Of a DNA stretch of 64,000 nt, positions 16,546-28,100 are shown one piece after another. The stretch's first letter is position 1. Every line of letters begins with the position of its first letter. Origin of the DNA: CAZHZT01 sp964537285 (GTDB lineage: Bacteria > Bacteroidota > Bacteroidia > Chitinophagales > Saprospiraceae); contig CAZHZT010000001.1 of assembly GCA_964537285.1 (NCBI GenBank), forward strand, positions 1 to 64,000, read 5' to 3'. Under the pieces are notes generated by a model. That model saw only the letters and a list, made by a program, of their open reading frames with translations, did no database searches and had not been told where the DNA came from. A program made the position numbers and the translations under genes.

Positions 16546-18320
16546 TGGCAGATGAACGTGTAATACCGGATTCAAGCGTAATTGGAGATATCTCTCTGGT
16601 TGTCCTTTCTGATGGTACAGAAGTTAATACCGAAGAAGTAGGAATTCTTTCTGTTACGATACATAAAGAAGTCAATCGAATTCCTACAGCTACGCTTTTA
16701 ATAAGGGATGGAAGCCCTGCCGAAGAAAATTTTGAAATTGCTGAATCGGATGTCTTTAAGCCTGGAAACCCCATTGAAATTAAATTGGGCAGGGATGGGG
16801 ATAATCAAACCGTGTTTAAAGGAATTATAGCCCGAAATAAAGTTCAGTTCAGTGAATATCGAAATCCAACATTTAAGGTCACTTGCAAAGATGAATCGAT
16901 AAAGTTGACCCTGGGCAGGAAAAATAAGTATTTTGTTGATAGTACGGATAGCGATGTAATTAGTGAAATCCTTGGGTCTTTGGCTGGGGATGTAGAATCT
17001 ACTTCAGTTACTCATAAAGAACTGGTGCAACATCATACATCGGATTGGGATTTTATTCTTAGAAGAGCTGAGTCAAATGGTTTGCTTGTAGTGCCGGATG
17101 ACGGGAAAGTGAATATAGTAAAACCCGATGCAGGCTCTTCGCCCGTTGTTTCTCTTATTTATGGGGATACAATGTATGAATTCGATGCAGAAATAAACGC
17201 GCTCAATCAATGGAAGTCCGTTAAAGGACAATCTTGGGATTATACTAACCAAGCTTTATTTGAAGCTGAGGCCTCAAGTTCTAGTTTTCAGGAGAATGGT
17301 AATATCAATGGATCAGAACTGGCAGATGTAGGGGCATTGGAGAATTACGAACTTCGCCATAGCGGTCAGGTGGTGCAGGAAGAACTTCAAGCATGGGTAG
17401 AAAGTGAAATGCTTAAAAGCCGTTTGGCAAAAATTGTCGGGCAAGCTCGTTTTGATGGCATCGCAGATGTAAAGCCGGCTACCGTTATCGAATTGAATGG
17501 GGTGTCGGATCGATTCAATGGCAATGTTTATGTTACTGGTGTACGTCATGAATTCATAGATAATAACTGGTATACACATGCTCAATTCGGACTTTCTGAA
17601 GACTGGCTTTTAAAAGCGGAAACGGCTTCGGCTCCTATTGCTTCTAATCTACTACCAGGAGTGAATGGGCTCCAGATTGGTAAAGTGGTACAATTAGAAG
17701 AAGATCCTGACGGAGAAGATCGAATCCTTGTAAAAGTGCCTGTGTTGGATAATGCTGCTGATGGTATTTGGGCTAGGATAGCCACTTTAGACGCTGGAGA
17801 AAACCGCGGATCTTTTTTTCGCCCTGAAATAGACGACGAAGTAGTCATGGGCTTTTTAAACGCTGACCCAAGAGATCCTATTGTGGTCGGAATGCTGAAT
17901 AGCAGCGCTAAACCTGCACCCATAACAGCTGCCGATGATAATCATGAAAAGGGTTTTGTGACCCGAAGTGGAATGCGGTTCTTGTTTAATGATGAAGATG
18001 GTAAGCTTTCAATAACACTCGATACCCCGGGAGGGAATAGTATGGTCTTTAGTGAAGAGGATAAGAGTATTGTCATTAAAGATCAAAATGATAATTCGAT
18101 TACACTTGACCCAAATGGTATCGTTATTTCTAGTCCTAAGGACATTACTGTCGAAGCTACCGGAAAAATTGATATAAAAGCTACACAGGATCTATCAGAA
18201 GAAGGATTGAACGTTAATATTAAGGCCAAAACGCAACTTAAGGCTCAAGGTAGTGCCGGTGCAGAGCTTTCGGCATCGGGCCAAACTGTCGTTAAAGGTG
18301 CAATGGTTATGATCAATTAA
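16545..18320 (+). CDS. eCIS spike protein, VgrG/gp27-gp5-like (Afp8-like)
   Basis: The 591-aa protein has the VgrG layout. Residues 1-350 are the gp27-like hub (VTIHKEVNRIPTATLLIRDGS, KVTCKDESIKLTLGRKNKYF). An OB-fold follows at about 377-452 (IGKVVQLEEDPDGEDRILVK … IDDEVVMGFLNADPRDPIVVG). The C-terminal triplex beta-helix has repeating GKIDIKA/NVNIKAKT-type strands ending in VVKGAMVMIN. A trimer forms the piercing spike, tipped by the PAAR protein encoded 13 bases downstream. No effector domain is fused to its C-terminus. Confidence 0.95.
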   Translation: MADERVIPDSSVIGDISLVVLSDGTEVNTEEVGILSVTIHKEVNRIPTATLLIRDGSPAEENFEIAESDVFKPGNPIEIKLGRDGDNQTVFKGIIARNKVQFSEYRNPTFKVTCKDESIKLTLGRKNKYFVDSTDSDVISEILGSLAGDVESTSVTHKELVQHHTSDWDFILRRAESNGLLVVPDDGKVNIVKPDAGSSPVVSLIYGDTMYEFDAEINALNQWKSVKGQSWDYTNQALFEAEASSSSFQENGNINGSELADVGALENYELRHSGQVVQEELQAWVESEMLKSRLAKIVGQARFDGIADVKPATVIELNGVSDRFNGNVYVTGVRHEFIDNNWYTHAQFGLSEDWLLKAETASAPIASNLLPGVNGLQIGKVVQLEEDPDGEDRILVKVPVLDNAADGIWARIATLDAGENRGSFFRPEIDDEVVMGFLNADPRDPIVVGMLNSSAKPAPITAADDNHEKGFVTRSGMRFLFNDEDGKLSITLDTPGGNSMVFSEEDKSIVIKDQNDNSITLDPNGIVISSPKDITVEATGKIDIKATQDLSEEGLNVNIKAKTQLKAQGSAGAELSASGQTVVKGAMVMIN

Positions 18321-18332
18321 AATTCGATTAAT

Positions 18333-18623
18333 ATGCCACCCGCTGCAAGATTAACAGATATGCACGTATGTCCTATGGTTACCGGAGTAGTGCCTCATGT
18401 GGGCGGACCTATCACAGGACCCGGTGTTCCAACCGTGATAATTGCTGGTATGCCAGCAGCAGTAGTTGGAGATATGCTGGTTTGTGTAGGTCCTCCTGAT
18501 ACCATCGCTAAAGGGTCTGCTACCGTTATGATTGGCGGAAAACCAGCGGCACGCATGGGAGATCTCACTGCGCACGGTGGGAATATCGTAGTAGGTGCCC
18601 CCACAGTGATGATCGGGGGCTAA
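18333..18623 (+). CDS. eCIS PAAR-repeat spike tip protein
   Basis: The 96-aa protein starts MPPAARLTDMHVCP and contains repeated PAAR-type strands (GVPTVIIAGMPAAVVGDMLV, GSATVMIGGKPAARMGDLTA) with His and Cys residues suited to bind one metal at the apex. It is a single-domain tip without an effector extension, at the usual place after the spike gene. Confidence 0.95.
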   Translation: MPPAARLTDMHVCPMVTGVVPHVGGPITGPGVPTVIIAGMPAAVVGDMLVCVGPPDTIAKGSATVMIGGKPAARMGDLTAHGGNIVVGAPTVMIGG

Positions 18624-18777
18624 GCTTTTTTTACTATTAACCCAAGTTGCTATGAATGAGGGGGAAAATAGAGGAGTATGTGAAAAACAGAGCCGGTAGG
18701 CAAAGCTTTGAAACAAAATACCGATGATTTAGCCTCATTTTTATAAATCGCAACTTGCATTATTAATTGGAACTCTT

Positions 18778-19203
18778 ATGTTGAACAATAATTCTTTTTT
18801 GGGAAGAGGATGGGCTTTTCCACCTACTTTTAACGCCAATAGTGGGGAAGTAGAGCTGGTAGAAGATATTGAGGATATAAGACAAAGTTTAGCTATTCTT
18901 TTGTCTACCAGTTTAGGCGAAAGAATACTGCAACCTGAGTATGGTTGCAATTTAAGTGATTATCAGTTTGAACCGCTTAGCGCTACTAATATCGGATTTA
19001 TCAGAGATTTAGTTTCCAATGCCATTCTTTTCTTCGAACCGCGCATCCGTGTGGAGGAAGTAAGGGTAACAGATGGTCTGGGATTAGATGCCCGGGAAGG
19101 AAGAGTTCTTATCGATGTTGAATTTACTGTAAGAAGCACCAATTCCCGCTTCAATTTTGTATACGATTTTTACCGAACTGAAGGAAGCCAGGCTTTTTTA
19201 TAA
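18778..19203 (+). CDS. eCIS baseplate wedge protein, gp25-like (Afp9-like)
   Basis: The 141-aa protein carries GRGWAFPPTF, IRQSLAILLSTSLGERILQP and YGCNLSDYQFEPLS, the gp25/GPW wedge signature with the LGER element that contacts the sheath in phage T4. It lies 154 bases after the PAAR gene; that gap shows no gene. It initiates sheath polymerisation at the baseplate. Confidence 0.94.
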   Translation: MLNNNSFLGRGWAFPPTFNANSGEVELVEDIEDIRQSLAILLSTSLGERILQPEYGCNLSDYQFEPLSATNIGFIRDLVSNAILFFEPRIRVEEVRVTDGLGLDAREGRVLIDVEFTVRSTNSRFNFVYDFYRTEGSQAFL

Positions 19204-19235
19204 TCCTACGTCTTTTAAATGATAATTGATAATTA

Positions 19236-22200
19236 ATGATCAAAGTTTGCTATAAAGATAAATCAAGCAACCTCAATATTAGTCAGGGAACCAGCCAAAT
19301 CGAAAGGGGGGAACAAGCAAAGTTATTGCAGCCGGAAACCTTAAGCATCGATGAGCGATCTCTTGCTGACTTTCTGGTCTTTCTAAATGATTATGCCCGC
19401 CAGGTAATCTATTATGACCAGGAAGGGTCAAAAAGAGATTGGACCTCCTTTTTTGAGAAAAACCTGATCGTTCAAATTGCCACTATAAGTAAGCTTGACT
19501 TAAGCCTTCTCCAAAAGCAATTCAAAAACCGTATCGATGCCCTTAGCTCCAATGCTTCTTTCGTAAATCTTGAATTATTATTTAGCGAATTAATTGATCT
19601 TGTAAACCAAATTGAATTTTGGCTGAATGCCTTTCGCAACGATAAATCCATTGTTGGAAGAACCTTAAGGAACTTGGTCGCTTCCAATTTTAGTGCCAGC
19701 CTCAAGCAAATTATTGCTTGTTCCAATGCTTTGAGCGAATATCAGCCTCCTATCAATTTTTTCAGTTTGCAACAAAATTGGAACCTGTCTTTTATTGATT
19801 TAACCACAGTAGATAAACAGGTTTCAAGTGTCAAAGGTGACCAAAGCAAACAATATGAATTGGTTGGTCGCAAATTGTCCAGGCAGTTTGAGACTTTTTT
19901 CAAAGGGATACACCAACTAAAGAACACGGCAAATAGTAACCTTAAAAGTATCATTGAAGGTAGTCAGGAGCATCCTCCTCATCTTACCTTATTCATAGCT
20001 TTCTGGTGGCTATTCGAGGAAGTACAGGCTGATTTGAACCGACTAACCAAAGAACACCTGGACTTTTTCTATAGAAAAGTGCTACGTCTTAAAGAAAAAG
20101 ATGCAGTTCCTGATCAGGCACATCTAGTTTTGGAACTGGCCAAGAAAATTCCGCCTCCATTTAAAGTCAATAAAGATACTTTGGTTAAAGCGACTAAAGA
20201 TGCAAACGGGGTAGAACAACTATTTGGACTTGATAATGAAATAATTGTGGATCAAGCCAAAATTGCAAGCTTACGTACGCTGTATCTTCACAAATTCTTT
20301 CCCACAAGCCAAAAGGAATCCATTTTGGGCTTATACATAGCTCCATTTGCGAACTCTGCTGATGGACAGGGAGGAGGGTTCACTAATCAGGAAATCCCGA
20401 GTTGGCCGACTTTGGGTTCGCTTTACAGTAAAACACCTGATCTGAACTCAACCCCAACTCTAAATTCAGGGAATACCAACTTTTTATTTCATCCTACTGC
20501 CCGGCTTGGATTTGTCATCGCTTCTAAAGAGCTTTTGTTGAGAGAAGGTAAGCGGGAAATTATGGTCGAAATGGAAGTTAAGGATAAACTCACAACAGGG
20601 TCAGTAATGTCTCAAACTTCTCCTTCTTTGGACGCTCTTTCCGGAATCGACCTGGGAAGCGAATTCAAGGTTTACTTAAGTGGTGAAAAAGGATGGATTA
20701 GTGAAGGGTTTACTACTGATTTTACTTTGGATGCTCCAAATAAAAAAATTGAAATAGTCATTAAAGCGGATGAGTCTGTTCCGGCAATTACTTTTTATGA
20801 TCCCGAAGTACTTGAATTTGATGCATTAAATACGAATCTGCCTGTTTTAAGAATTGATTACGTCTCTCCCACATATTCATTGAATAGTATAACTCAAATA
20901 CCTAATGTTGTACTTTACAATTCCTTGAGAAATCTTATCATTGAAAATATTGTAATCAAAACTCAAGTCTGTAACCTTAAAACCCTAATTGTCCAGAATG
21001 ATAATGGAGCTCAAGATGTAAATGCAGCATTTCAACCTTTCGGAGCTTTACCCAGAAAAGGTTCAAACTTCTTTATTGGAAGTGATGAAGTCTTCTACAA
21101 AGAGTGGGATAAAGCTCGCCTAAAAATTGAATGGGAAAAGGATCCAGAACTCATCGAATCTATTTACAGGTATTATGTAGAAAAATCAGAATTACCAAAA
21201 AAAGATCATTATTGCGCAGCACTTTATGTCCTTAATCAAGGAGAATGGAAGGCAAGCGAATCTCTTTTGACCCTTTTCCCGGGCTTCCCAGATTTTAATA
21301 GTAATGGAAATGATAATATAATTGAAGTTGAAAAAAGTCCTTGCGAATTTAAAAAGTGTTGCAAAAGCATATCTTTCCAATACATTACAATAGATAAACC
21401 CGTTTCAGTTAATTCCAAAAATACTTTAATTAACCAAGGTATAGCACCTTTAAGTACTACAACAAAGGATGGGTTTATAAATTTAAAAATAAATACAACT
21501 GCACAAGATCCTTTTTTACTAGATGAGTACCCAAAAGCTATCGCTCGCCAAACCCAGGCTGTCGGAGCAATGGGAGATAAAACGATTGATAATGCCTTGT
21601 ATCATGACCCCACAAATGTCAATACTATTTTAAAAGGGGACAATTCTGCCGTAAAAGTTAGTTGGATCCCTGAGCTTCCAGAACCTCCCTATATTCCTAC
21701 AATAAAAAGCCTGACCGTTGATTACGAATCAAGTTCAAGTACTTCTTCTCAGGTATCTCTTTTTCATCTGTACCCCTTCGAAGGGACTTTTGAGAAGGTT
21801 GATCTAAGTGCAAAACCTACCATTCTTCCAGATTTCAAAGAGGATAATACCATTAAAGAGCCGGCAGAAGGAACTTTGTTTATTGGATTAGAAAGTTTAA
21901 GACCAGGAGGCAAGCTTCATTTGTATTTTCAATTGGTGGAATCAACGGCTAATCCTGATCTGGAAAAAGCAGAGATTGATTGGTGGTACTTAAAATCCAA
22001 CCAATGGGCATTGCTCCGGCCGGATCTTGATGTGCTTTCCGATACAACGAATGGTCTTGTCAAGCCGGGAATTGTGGAATTCGATATACCATGGGATATT
22101 GATAAAAAAAATACCATTCTTTCTTCAGAATATCATTGGATAAAGGTTTCCACCCGGAAGAGAACAGCTGCAATAGCAGAAACGCTTCAGGTTTTTACGC

Positions 22201-23087
22201 AAGGGGTAAAGGCCACCTTCAAACCTGATAATGGAAATGATCTAAAGCGTTTGAGCGCTGTCTTGCCGGCAAAATCCATTGCCAAACCACTGAACAATAT
22301 TGCCGAAATAAAGAGTTTTTTACAGCCTTATGCTTCTTTTGGAGGCCGAGCAGAAGAATCATCTTCCCATTTTTACACCCGCGTAAGCGAACATCTCAGG
22401 CATAAAGGCCGGGCTCTGACTATATTCGATTATGAACGTCTTGTTTTGGAAGCATTTCCAAAGGTCTTTAAGGTGAAATGCTTAAATCACACCATCGGTA
22501 ATGGTGGCCTTAGTTTGTCCTGTGACCATGTACTTGCTCCTGGTTTTGTAACCATAGTGGTGGTGCCTGATTTGACTAATTTAACGGCAGATGATTTACT
22601 GGCACCCAAAGTACCGCTTGAAACACTTAAGGAAATCGAAGCTTTTCTAAAGAAAAAAAGCTCCCCTTTTGCCAGAATCAGGGTACTTAACCCTGTATAC
22701 GAAGGAGTAAATACGGATTTTGAAGTAAAGTTTGTGAAAGAAAAAAGTGAGGATTTTTACATCGACCAAATTAAAAAGGACATACAGCGCTTATTGACCC
22801 CCTGGGCAAATGAAGAGGGAGATCGAATCGATTTTGGGGGGAGAATTTTTAAATCCAATATTATCAGGTTCGTAGAAGAACTGGATTACGTGGAGTATCT
22901 CCGGAATTTTAAAATGTATTCAGGTCCGGTAAGGACTAACCCTGAGTATGTAGATGAAATTGTCGGGAAAAGCATTCGAACGATTCTTAATGCCGGTCAG
23001 ACAAAAGTGACAGCTATCCAGGAGGAATGCTGTCAAGCGGGATCTAATACCAGTACGGCTAGTTCTGGTGCTTCGGGAGGTGGGTAA
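19236..23087 (+). CDS. eCIS baseplate J-like wedge protein (Afp11-like)
   Basis: The 1,283-aa protein is the large wedge subunit. The last 250 residues hold the baseplate-J pattern (GGRAEESSSHFYTRVSEHLRH, GRALTIFDYERLVLEAFPKV, then GFVTIVVVPDL and YLRNFKMYSG). The N-terminal part is helical, the middle beta-rich. It is longer than the roughly 900-1,000 aa usual for Afp11-type proteins. The C-terminus is a short Ser/Gly tail after a Cys pair (EECCQAG). It packs around the hub with the Afp12-type protein. Confidence 0.9.
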   Translation: MIKVCYKDKSSNLNISQGTSQIERGEQAKLLQPETLSIDERSLADFLVFLNDYARQVIYYDQEGSKRDWTSFFEKNLIVQIATISKLDLSLLQKQFKNRIDALSSNASFVNLELLFSELIDLVNQIEFWLNAFRNDKSIVGRTLRNLVASNFSASLKQIIACSNALSEYQPPINFFSLQQNWNLSFIDLTTVDKQVSSVKGDQSKQYELVGRKLSRQFETFFKGIHQLKNTANSNLKSIIEGSQEHPPHLTLFIAFWWLFEEVQADLNRLTKEHLDFFYRKVLRLKEKDAVPDQAHLVLELAKKIPPPFKVNKDTLVKATKDANGVEQLFGLDNEIIVDQAKIASLRTLYLHKFFPTSQKESILGLYIAPFANSADGQGGGFTNQEIPSWPTLGSLYSKTPDLNSTPTLNSGNTNFLFHPTARLGFVIASKELLLREGKREIMVEMEVKDKLTTGSVMSQTSPSLDALSGIDLGSEFKVYLSGEKGWISEGFTTDFTLDAPNKKIEIVIKADESVPAITFYDPEVLEFDALNTNLPVLRIDYVSPTYSLNSITQIPNVVLYNSLRNLIIENIVIKTQVCNLKTLIVQNDNGAQDVNAAFQPFGALPRKGSNFFIGSDEVFYKEWDKARLKIEWEKDPELIESIYRYYVEKSELPKKDHYCAALYVLNQGEWKASESLLTLFPGFPDFNSNGNDNIIEVEKSPCEFKKCCKSISFQYITIDKPVSVNSKNTLINQGIAPLSTTTKDGFINLKINTTAQDPFLLDEYPKAIARQTQAVGAMGDKTIDNALYHDPTNVNTILKGDNSAVKVSWIPELPEPPYIPTIKSLTVDYESSSSTSSQVSLFHLYPFEGTFEKVDLSAKPTILPDFKEDNTIKEPAEGTLFIGLESLRPGGKLHLYFQLVESTANPDLEKAEIDWWYLKSNQWALLRPDLDVLSDTTNGLVKPGIVEFDIPWDIDKKNTILSSEYHWIKVSTRKRTAAIAETLQVFTQGVKATFKPDNGNDLKRLSAVLPAKSIAKPLNNIAEIKSFLQPYASFGGRAEESSSHFYTRVSEHLRHKGRALTIFDYERLVLEAFPKVFKVKCLNHTIGNGGLSLSCDHVLAPGFVTIVVVPDLTNLTADDLLAPKVPLETLKEIEAFLKKKSSPFARIRVLNPVYEGVNTDFEVKFVKEKSEDFYIDQIKKDIQRLLTPWANEEGDRIDFGGRIFKSNIIRFVEELDYVEYLRNFKMYSGPVRTNPEYVDEIVGKSIRTILNAGQTKVTAIQEECCQAGSNTSTASSGASGGG

Positions 23088-23245
23088 GTGGTAAACGGTT
23101 AAGGGGCAACGGTTAATGGGGGAGCTTTTTAGGGGAAGTCCCAAAAAGTCAGGTAGAGGTGAGTACATTCAACCGAAACTAATATTTTACAATGCCATAA
23201 AAGAGAAGAAGAAAATAAAATCAAGAAAAACGAAAGCATAAAATT
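23088..23245. other. intergenic spacer inside the eCIS operon with heptamer repeats
   Basis: This 158-bp gap carries AACGGTT-type units (GTAAACGGTTAA, CAACGGTTAATG) at 23091-23116. No small gene with a credible start is visible. It is one of the longer gaps inside the operon. Confidence 0.6.
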
Positions 23246-25060
23246 ATGTCTATACTAAGCCGCGGAACCTTAATTGAAATATTTAGCAATGGCTCTACGC
23301 CTTCGGGAAGTGATTTTAAAAATTTAATCGAGTCTTCCCTTAACAGGCGTGATGATCATTTTTTCGGGCAATGGCAGCCCAGCTTGTCCTACCGAAATGG
23401 AGATGTTGTAATCTATAATAAATCTCTTTACATTCTCGTAATGGATGTGGGAGAAATCTGTGGTGAAAATAACGGAAACGGACAAGGACAAGGATCTAAT
23501 TCTTATTGTGGTAAAGAAGCCCCTGATGTAGATAAGAATTGGTGTTTAATGGAGTTGGATATTACAGATGATGACTGGCTGGTGATTCCCTTATCCGATT
23601 CAAGTGAAAGCAAGATTATGTTGTCAAAAGTATTTGGCGGCATTGGAATTGGTTTTGACCTCCCGGAGGAAAATGAAGGTCCACCGGAAATAGGGGGAGC
23701 TTTGGTGATTCAGGAAAAAGACATGACGGGAGAAACGGTAACAGGTAAATACATCTTTTCTCCTGAAACAGATGATCCCGTTAATGCCAATCCTACTTTT
23801 GAAATCCAAAACTTAACGGTTGGAGAGGATCCTGTTCATTTCAAGCAAATTGTTGAAGACGCCCGCATCAACCTTGATACGAATGCGGCCGGTGGTTTTG
23901 TGTTTACAAAAGGTGGGCAGGTATTACAAGTGATCAATAGTTTAGTTCCAGAGGGTACGGAGGAGGCTTCAATGAATATCCAATCCCAACCAGAAAAAAC
24001 AGAACCAGTAGAAACTGAACCAGTTGATATCTTAAAAATAACCACTGATCATTACAATAATCCGGCTGTAGGTATTGGTGCACTTTCTCCTCAGGGGATG
24101 TTAGATGTTGATGACGGAGATAATGCCCAGGTTTTGATCATGCAACCAGAAAAACCTACCCCAGAGTTGGTCTTGGTGAATCGAATGGCTTCAAATGGAA
24201 CAAGTTATCTGGGCATTTCACAGGAACATGACCATACTGCCATTGTTTCAAATGCTCAGCATGGTTTACGTATCGGAAGTGGGCATGATCTGGCAACGTT
24301 TAAAAAAGGACGCGTCAGTCAAGAAACCTGGATGGCTTTTGATCAAAATGGTCGCGTGGGAATTGGTACAGAAAATCCTGGTGCAAAGCTGGAAGTGACA
24401 GATAACAAATCAGGTACCTTCAAATTGAATCTTAGTGAAGCCGGAAACAAGGCTCTTGTCAATCCTTCTTTTAGCATAACTAACCTGCGTCAGCAACACA
24501 ATTACCTCACTTTAGGGGTAGATAATACCCAAAGTATTTTTATTTCCGATAAACCCTATGTTTTTAGGATGGGTGAATCTGGCACCACGGAAGGTAATGC
24601 TGAAAATATTGACCAGGATAACAGCACAGATCTGCTCAGTATTTACCCGGAAGGTAAAGTCGGTATAGGAATTACTCCTACACAGGATTATGAACTGGAT
24701 CTTTATGGAAAACTCAGAAGTTTCGGACTGTATCTGGATACTGATAAGAAAAAAATCTCAAAGACAGGCGATCTTGAAGATGTAATGGAAAAAGTAATGC
24801 AACTTTCTCCCATTAAATTTAAGTGGGAAAGTGGGGTGACGAATTGTGCCAATGAAGGAGAGCAGGTAGGCTTTTTTGCCTATCAATTGGCTGATCATTT
24901 TCCACAAGTTGTAAAGTTAAATCCGGATCAAACGAAATCCGTCGCTTATCAGAATATGGTCGCTATATTAGTGAAAGCTGTTCAAGAGCAACAGGATGAA
25001 ATCAATGCACTAAAATTGCGCGTCGAAAGTTTGGAAGGTAATGAAAGTACTGCGGCATAA
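23246..25060 (+). CDS. eCIS fibre-like protein with S74-like C-terminal domain
   Basis: The 604-aa protein starts with a short helical region. Next is a carbohydrate-binding-like stretch at residues 43-66 (WQPSLSYRNGDVVIYNKSLY, the CBM5/12 spacing). Long beta-rich fibre segments follow with GIGTENPGAKLEV/GIGITPTQDYELDL repeats, as in phage tail fibres. The end (LSPIKFKWESG … VAYQNMVAILVKAVQEQQDEINALKLRVESLE) matches the endosialidase-type intramolecular chaperone (peptidase S74). The usual SDxRxK catalytic segment reads DTDKKKIS instead, so self-cleavage is doubtful. Likely role: host or surface recognition fibre on the baseplate. Confidence 0.75.
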   Translation: MSILSRGTLIEIFSNGSTPSGSDFKNLIESSLNRRDDHFFGQWQPSLSYRNGDVVIYNKSLYILVMDVGEICGENNGNGQGQGSNSYCGKEAPDVDKNWCLMELDITDDDWLVIPLSDSSESKIMLSKVFGGIGIGFDLPEENEGPPEIGGALVIQEKDMTGETVTGKYIFSPETDDPVNANPTFEIQNLTVGEDPVHFKQIVEDARINLDTNAAGGFVFTKGGQVLQVINSLVPEGTEEASMNIQSQPEKTEPVETEPVDILKITTDHYNNPAVGIGALSPQGMLDVDDGDNAQVLIMQPEKPTPELVLVNRMASNGTSYLGISQEHDHTAIVSNAQHGLRIGSGHDLATFKKGRVSQETWMAFDQNGRVGIGTENPGAKLEVTDNKSGTFKLNLSEAGNKALVNPSFSITNLRQQHNYLTLGVDNTQSIFISDKPYVFRMGESGTTEGNAENIDQDNSTDLLSIYPEGKVGIGITPTQDYELDLYGKLRSFGLYLDTDKKKISKTGDLEDVMEKVMQLSPIKFKWESGVTNCANEGEQVGFFAYQLADHFPQVVKLNPDQTKSVAYQNMVAILVKAVQEQQDEINALKLRVESLEGNESTAA

Positions 25061-25131
25061 ATAAGCCATCAACTGCTTCAGAACCAGAGAAAATTTATTT
25101 TTTAAACGTAACAATCACTAACTAAAAGCTT

Positions 25132-28100
25132 ATGCTGGAGGTTCGAACCATAAAAAAAGACGATCCTTCCATTCCACAATATCTTAACTTTTCCCGGCTT
25201 AGGGCAAAAGGCATAGACTATATTGCTAAACTCGCGGGTAAAATTTGGACCGATCACAACGTTCATGACCCTGGCATTACAATTTTAGAAGTACTTTGTT
25301 ATGCTTTAACAGATCTTGGGTATAGGACGAGATTGGGAATCGAAGACTTATTAGCCAGAAAACCAGCGGAAATAGTTAATGGTATTAAGGATGGTAACTT
25401 CTTTACGCCGGAAGAGATCTTATCCTCTAATCCAACCACTATTTTGGATTATCGCAAAATGTTGGTCGATATTGAGGGGGTCAGAAATGCATGGTTGGAA
25501 CCAGCTACCGAAGCAGAAGTCCAGCTTTATTTGGAAAAATCCATTTCTACGGAGTATGCTCTCACGACCGAGAAAACCAACCATCCTGTCGTTCTGAATG
25601 GACTTTATAAGGTTTTTGTCGAACTAGAACCTTTTTTGACCGCGGGCGAGGGAGATTGTGCAGATACAGAAGATATTATCAATACTGTTTTAGAAGAAGT
25701 TAATGATCGTCTTCATGCACATCGGAACCTGGGGGAAGACTTTTTAGGGGTCTCGGTTTTAAATGATGAATTTATTGCCTTATGTGCTGATATTGAACTT
25801 AAACCCGATGCAGACCCTACCCAAACCCTTGTGGAAGTGTTCGAAAAGATTCAGGCTTTTTTATCTCCTGAGTTGACTTTTTATACCTTAGAAGAAATGG
25901 TGGATAGGGGAAAAAGCATGGAGGAAATCTTCGAAGGTCGCCCTATTGTACCTGAAGGTGGTTATAGTCATGGATTCATTGATGCTGAAGCCCTTGAAGA
26001 TATTGAATTACGAAGGGAAATAAGGGGTTCTGATCTTTACCAAGTCATTATGCAAACTGAAGGAGTACTGGGGGTAAGGGATTTGCTCGTTGGAAGTTCC
26101 TTCTCTGAAGATATTGCTCCTGCGAACTGGCAGTCATGGTGCCTGCCTCTCACCTCTGTACATCGTCCAGTCTTAAGTGCCCGGCTTTCTTTTTCCAACA
26201 TTAAACTTACAAAAGGGGTGCTGCCTTATGTGGCTAATGAGCAATCCTTTCTTTCTACCCTTGACGAGCGTTTAGCCAATGTTCAGAAAGTAAAATTGGA
26301 TCGCAGCCAACTAGATGCCAGCATCCCACAAGGCTTGTACAGATCTGATCTGGGAACGCATTATTCTATTCAAAATGATTTTCCCCTTACATACGGTATC
26401 GGCGAAGAAGGAATAGCTGATAATGCACCGCAAGTACGAAAATCCCAGGCTTTACAGCTAAAAGCTTATTTAAGCTTTTTTGATCAATTACTGGCCAACT
26501 ATTTAGCGCAGTTATCTCATATTCGCGATCTGTTTTCTATTATCCCGGATGAAGACCGCAAAGAAGGCCAAAAACATACTTATTTCACGGCTCCTCTGAA
26601 TAGCGTTCCTGAAATAGAAAGGCTTATTCAATTTTATGACCCAAACTCTCAAAGCGAGTATTTTAGTCAGAATGCTACAATAGCAACGCTGGAAACGATA
26701 AATAGCAATGATCCGGATGCCCCGGTAGCTTTTAAAACACCAGATGAAAGGGATGCTTCGCTTGAAAGTTGGATCAAAGCCTTTAAAACGGATAAGATTA
26801 GTATAGGAAGTAAATTGAGCAATGGAGCTTATTGCTTTTTTATCAACAATACCATCGATGGTTCACAGTTAAAAAGTAATGATAAATACCTCACCCAAAA
26901 AGAGGCAGAAAAAGTAGCTTCATCTTTGATATTTTTGGGCGCCCAGGAGCAGGCATATCGACCGGTAAATCAGCAATTAGAGGAAAAGTATGGCTATCAA
27001 TTGGTTTATGAGCCTCAGAATTATCTCGATTATACCCAGCAAATACTAGAGAGTGAAGATCAGTATGAACTTCGCCGCGATTCCTTCCTGAATCATCTCT
27101 TAGCCCGTTTTTCGGAGCAGTTCACTGACTATGTCTTGTTGATGTTTGCTTTAAATGGAGGCCAGAACGACCCGGATGAGATCATTCGAGACAAAGCCCG
27201 CTTTTTATCGCATTATCCGGACATTAGTCGGAATCGTGGTAAAGCATTTAATTACAAAGAAACACCTGTCTGGGATACAGAGAATATTTCCGGTATTGAA
27301 AGCCGGGTGCCTCGTTTGATGGGAGTGCATGATTGGAAGCGACAAAGCATGGGCAATTTCCATGTGGTCAAGAGAGAGGATGTATACTATTTTGAGTTAT
27401 ATGATAAAAACCTTGATGAGGTTTTAAATGATGAGGTAATAGATGCAGAAATCGGCCTTCCAATTATTAATGGCTGCCCGCTGTTAAAAAGTGCTAAAGG
27501 TTTCCCCTCTGAAGCTGCGGCAGCAGCTGCTTTTTGTTCACAGGAAACCCTGGATGTACTTGAAGGTTCAGAATCATGCGTAAAAACCAACTGCCTTGCA
27601 GAACAATCCTTCGGATTTTATTTTGCGGATGCCTACGGCAATCCATATTTGATCCACCCTGCAAGTTATGCAACTAAGGAGAAACGAGATGAAGTACTGG
27701 AGTGCGTAAAGAATTGGCTTAATGGCAATGCTGAAATCGAAGGAGATACAGCAACTGCAGGAGGAATTGAGTTAGGTGACCATACCGGCTGGATGCCCAG
27801 AATTATTAATTTTGGAAAAGGTTTTCTGTTTGAGCTATTTGATGATCAGGGGAAAATGATCTTCAAAAGCGAGAAAACCTATGAACAGTCTTTTGATGCG
27901 TGGTCGGCTTTCTTTGAATTCCTGGATCTGGCTCAAGAAATAGATCATTATTTTGATACTACCCCCGGGAGTCAACAGTTTAGCTTTGTGGTCAAAGAAA
28001 ATCAAGATGCAACTCCAATTGCTAAATACCCTGAACCATTAAAAGATCCACTGGAGCGCGATAAGGAAAAGGAAAGAGTCCATTCTTTCATTCAAAGCAA

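Noticed and set aside
18624..18777. Missing small gene between PAAR and gp25
   Set aside because: No frame with a start, protein-like composition or known small eCIS family was found in this 154-bp gap.
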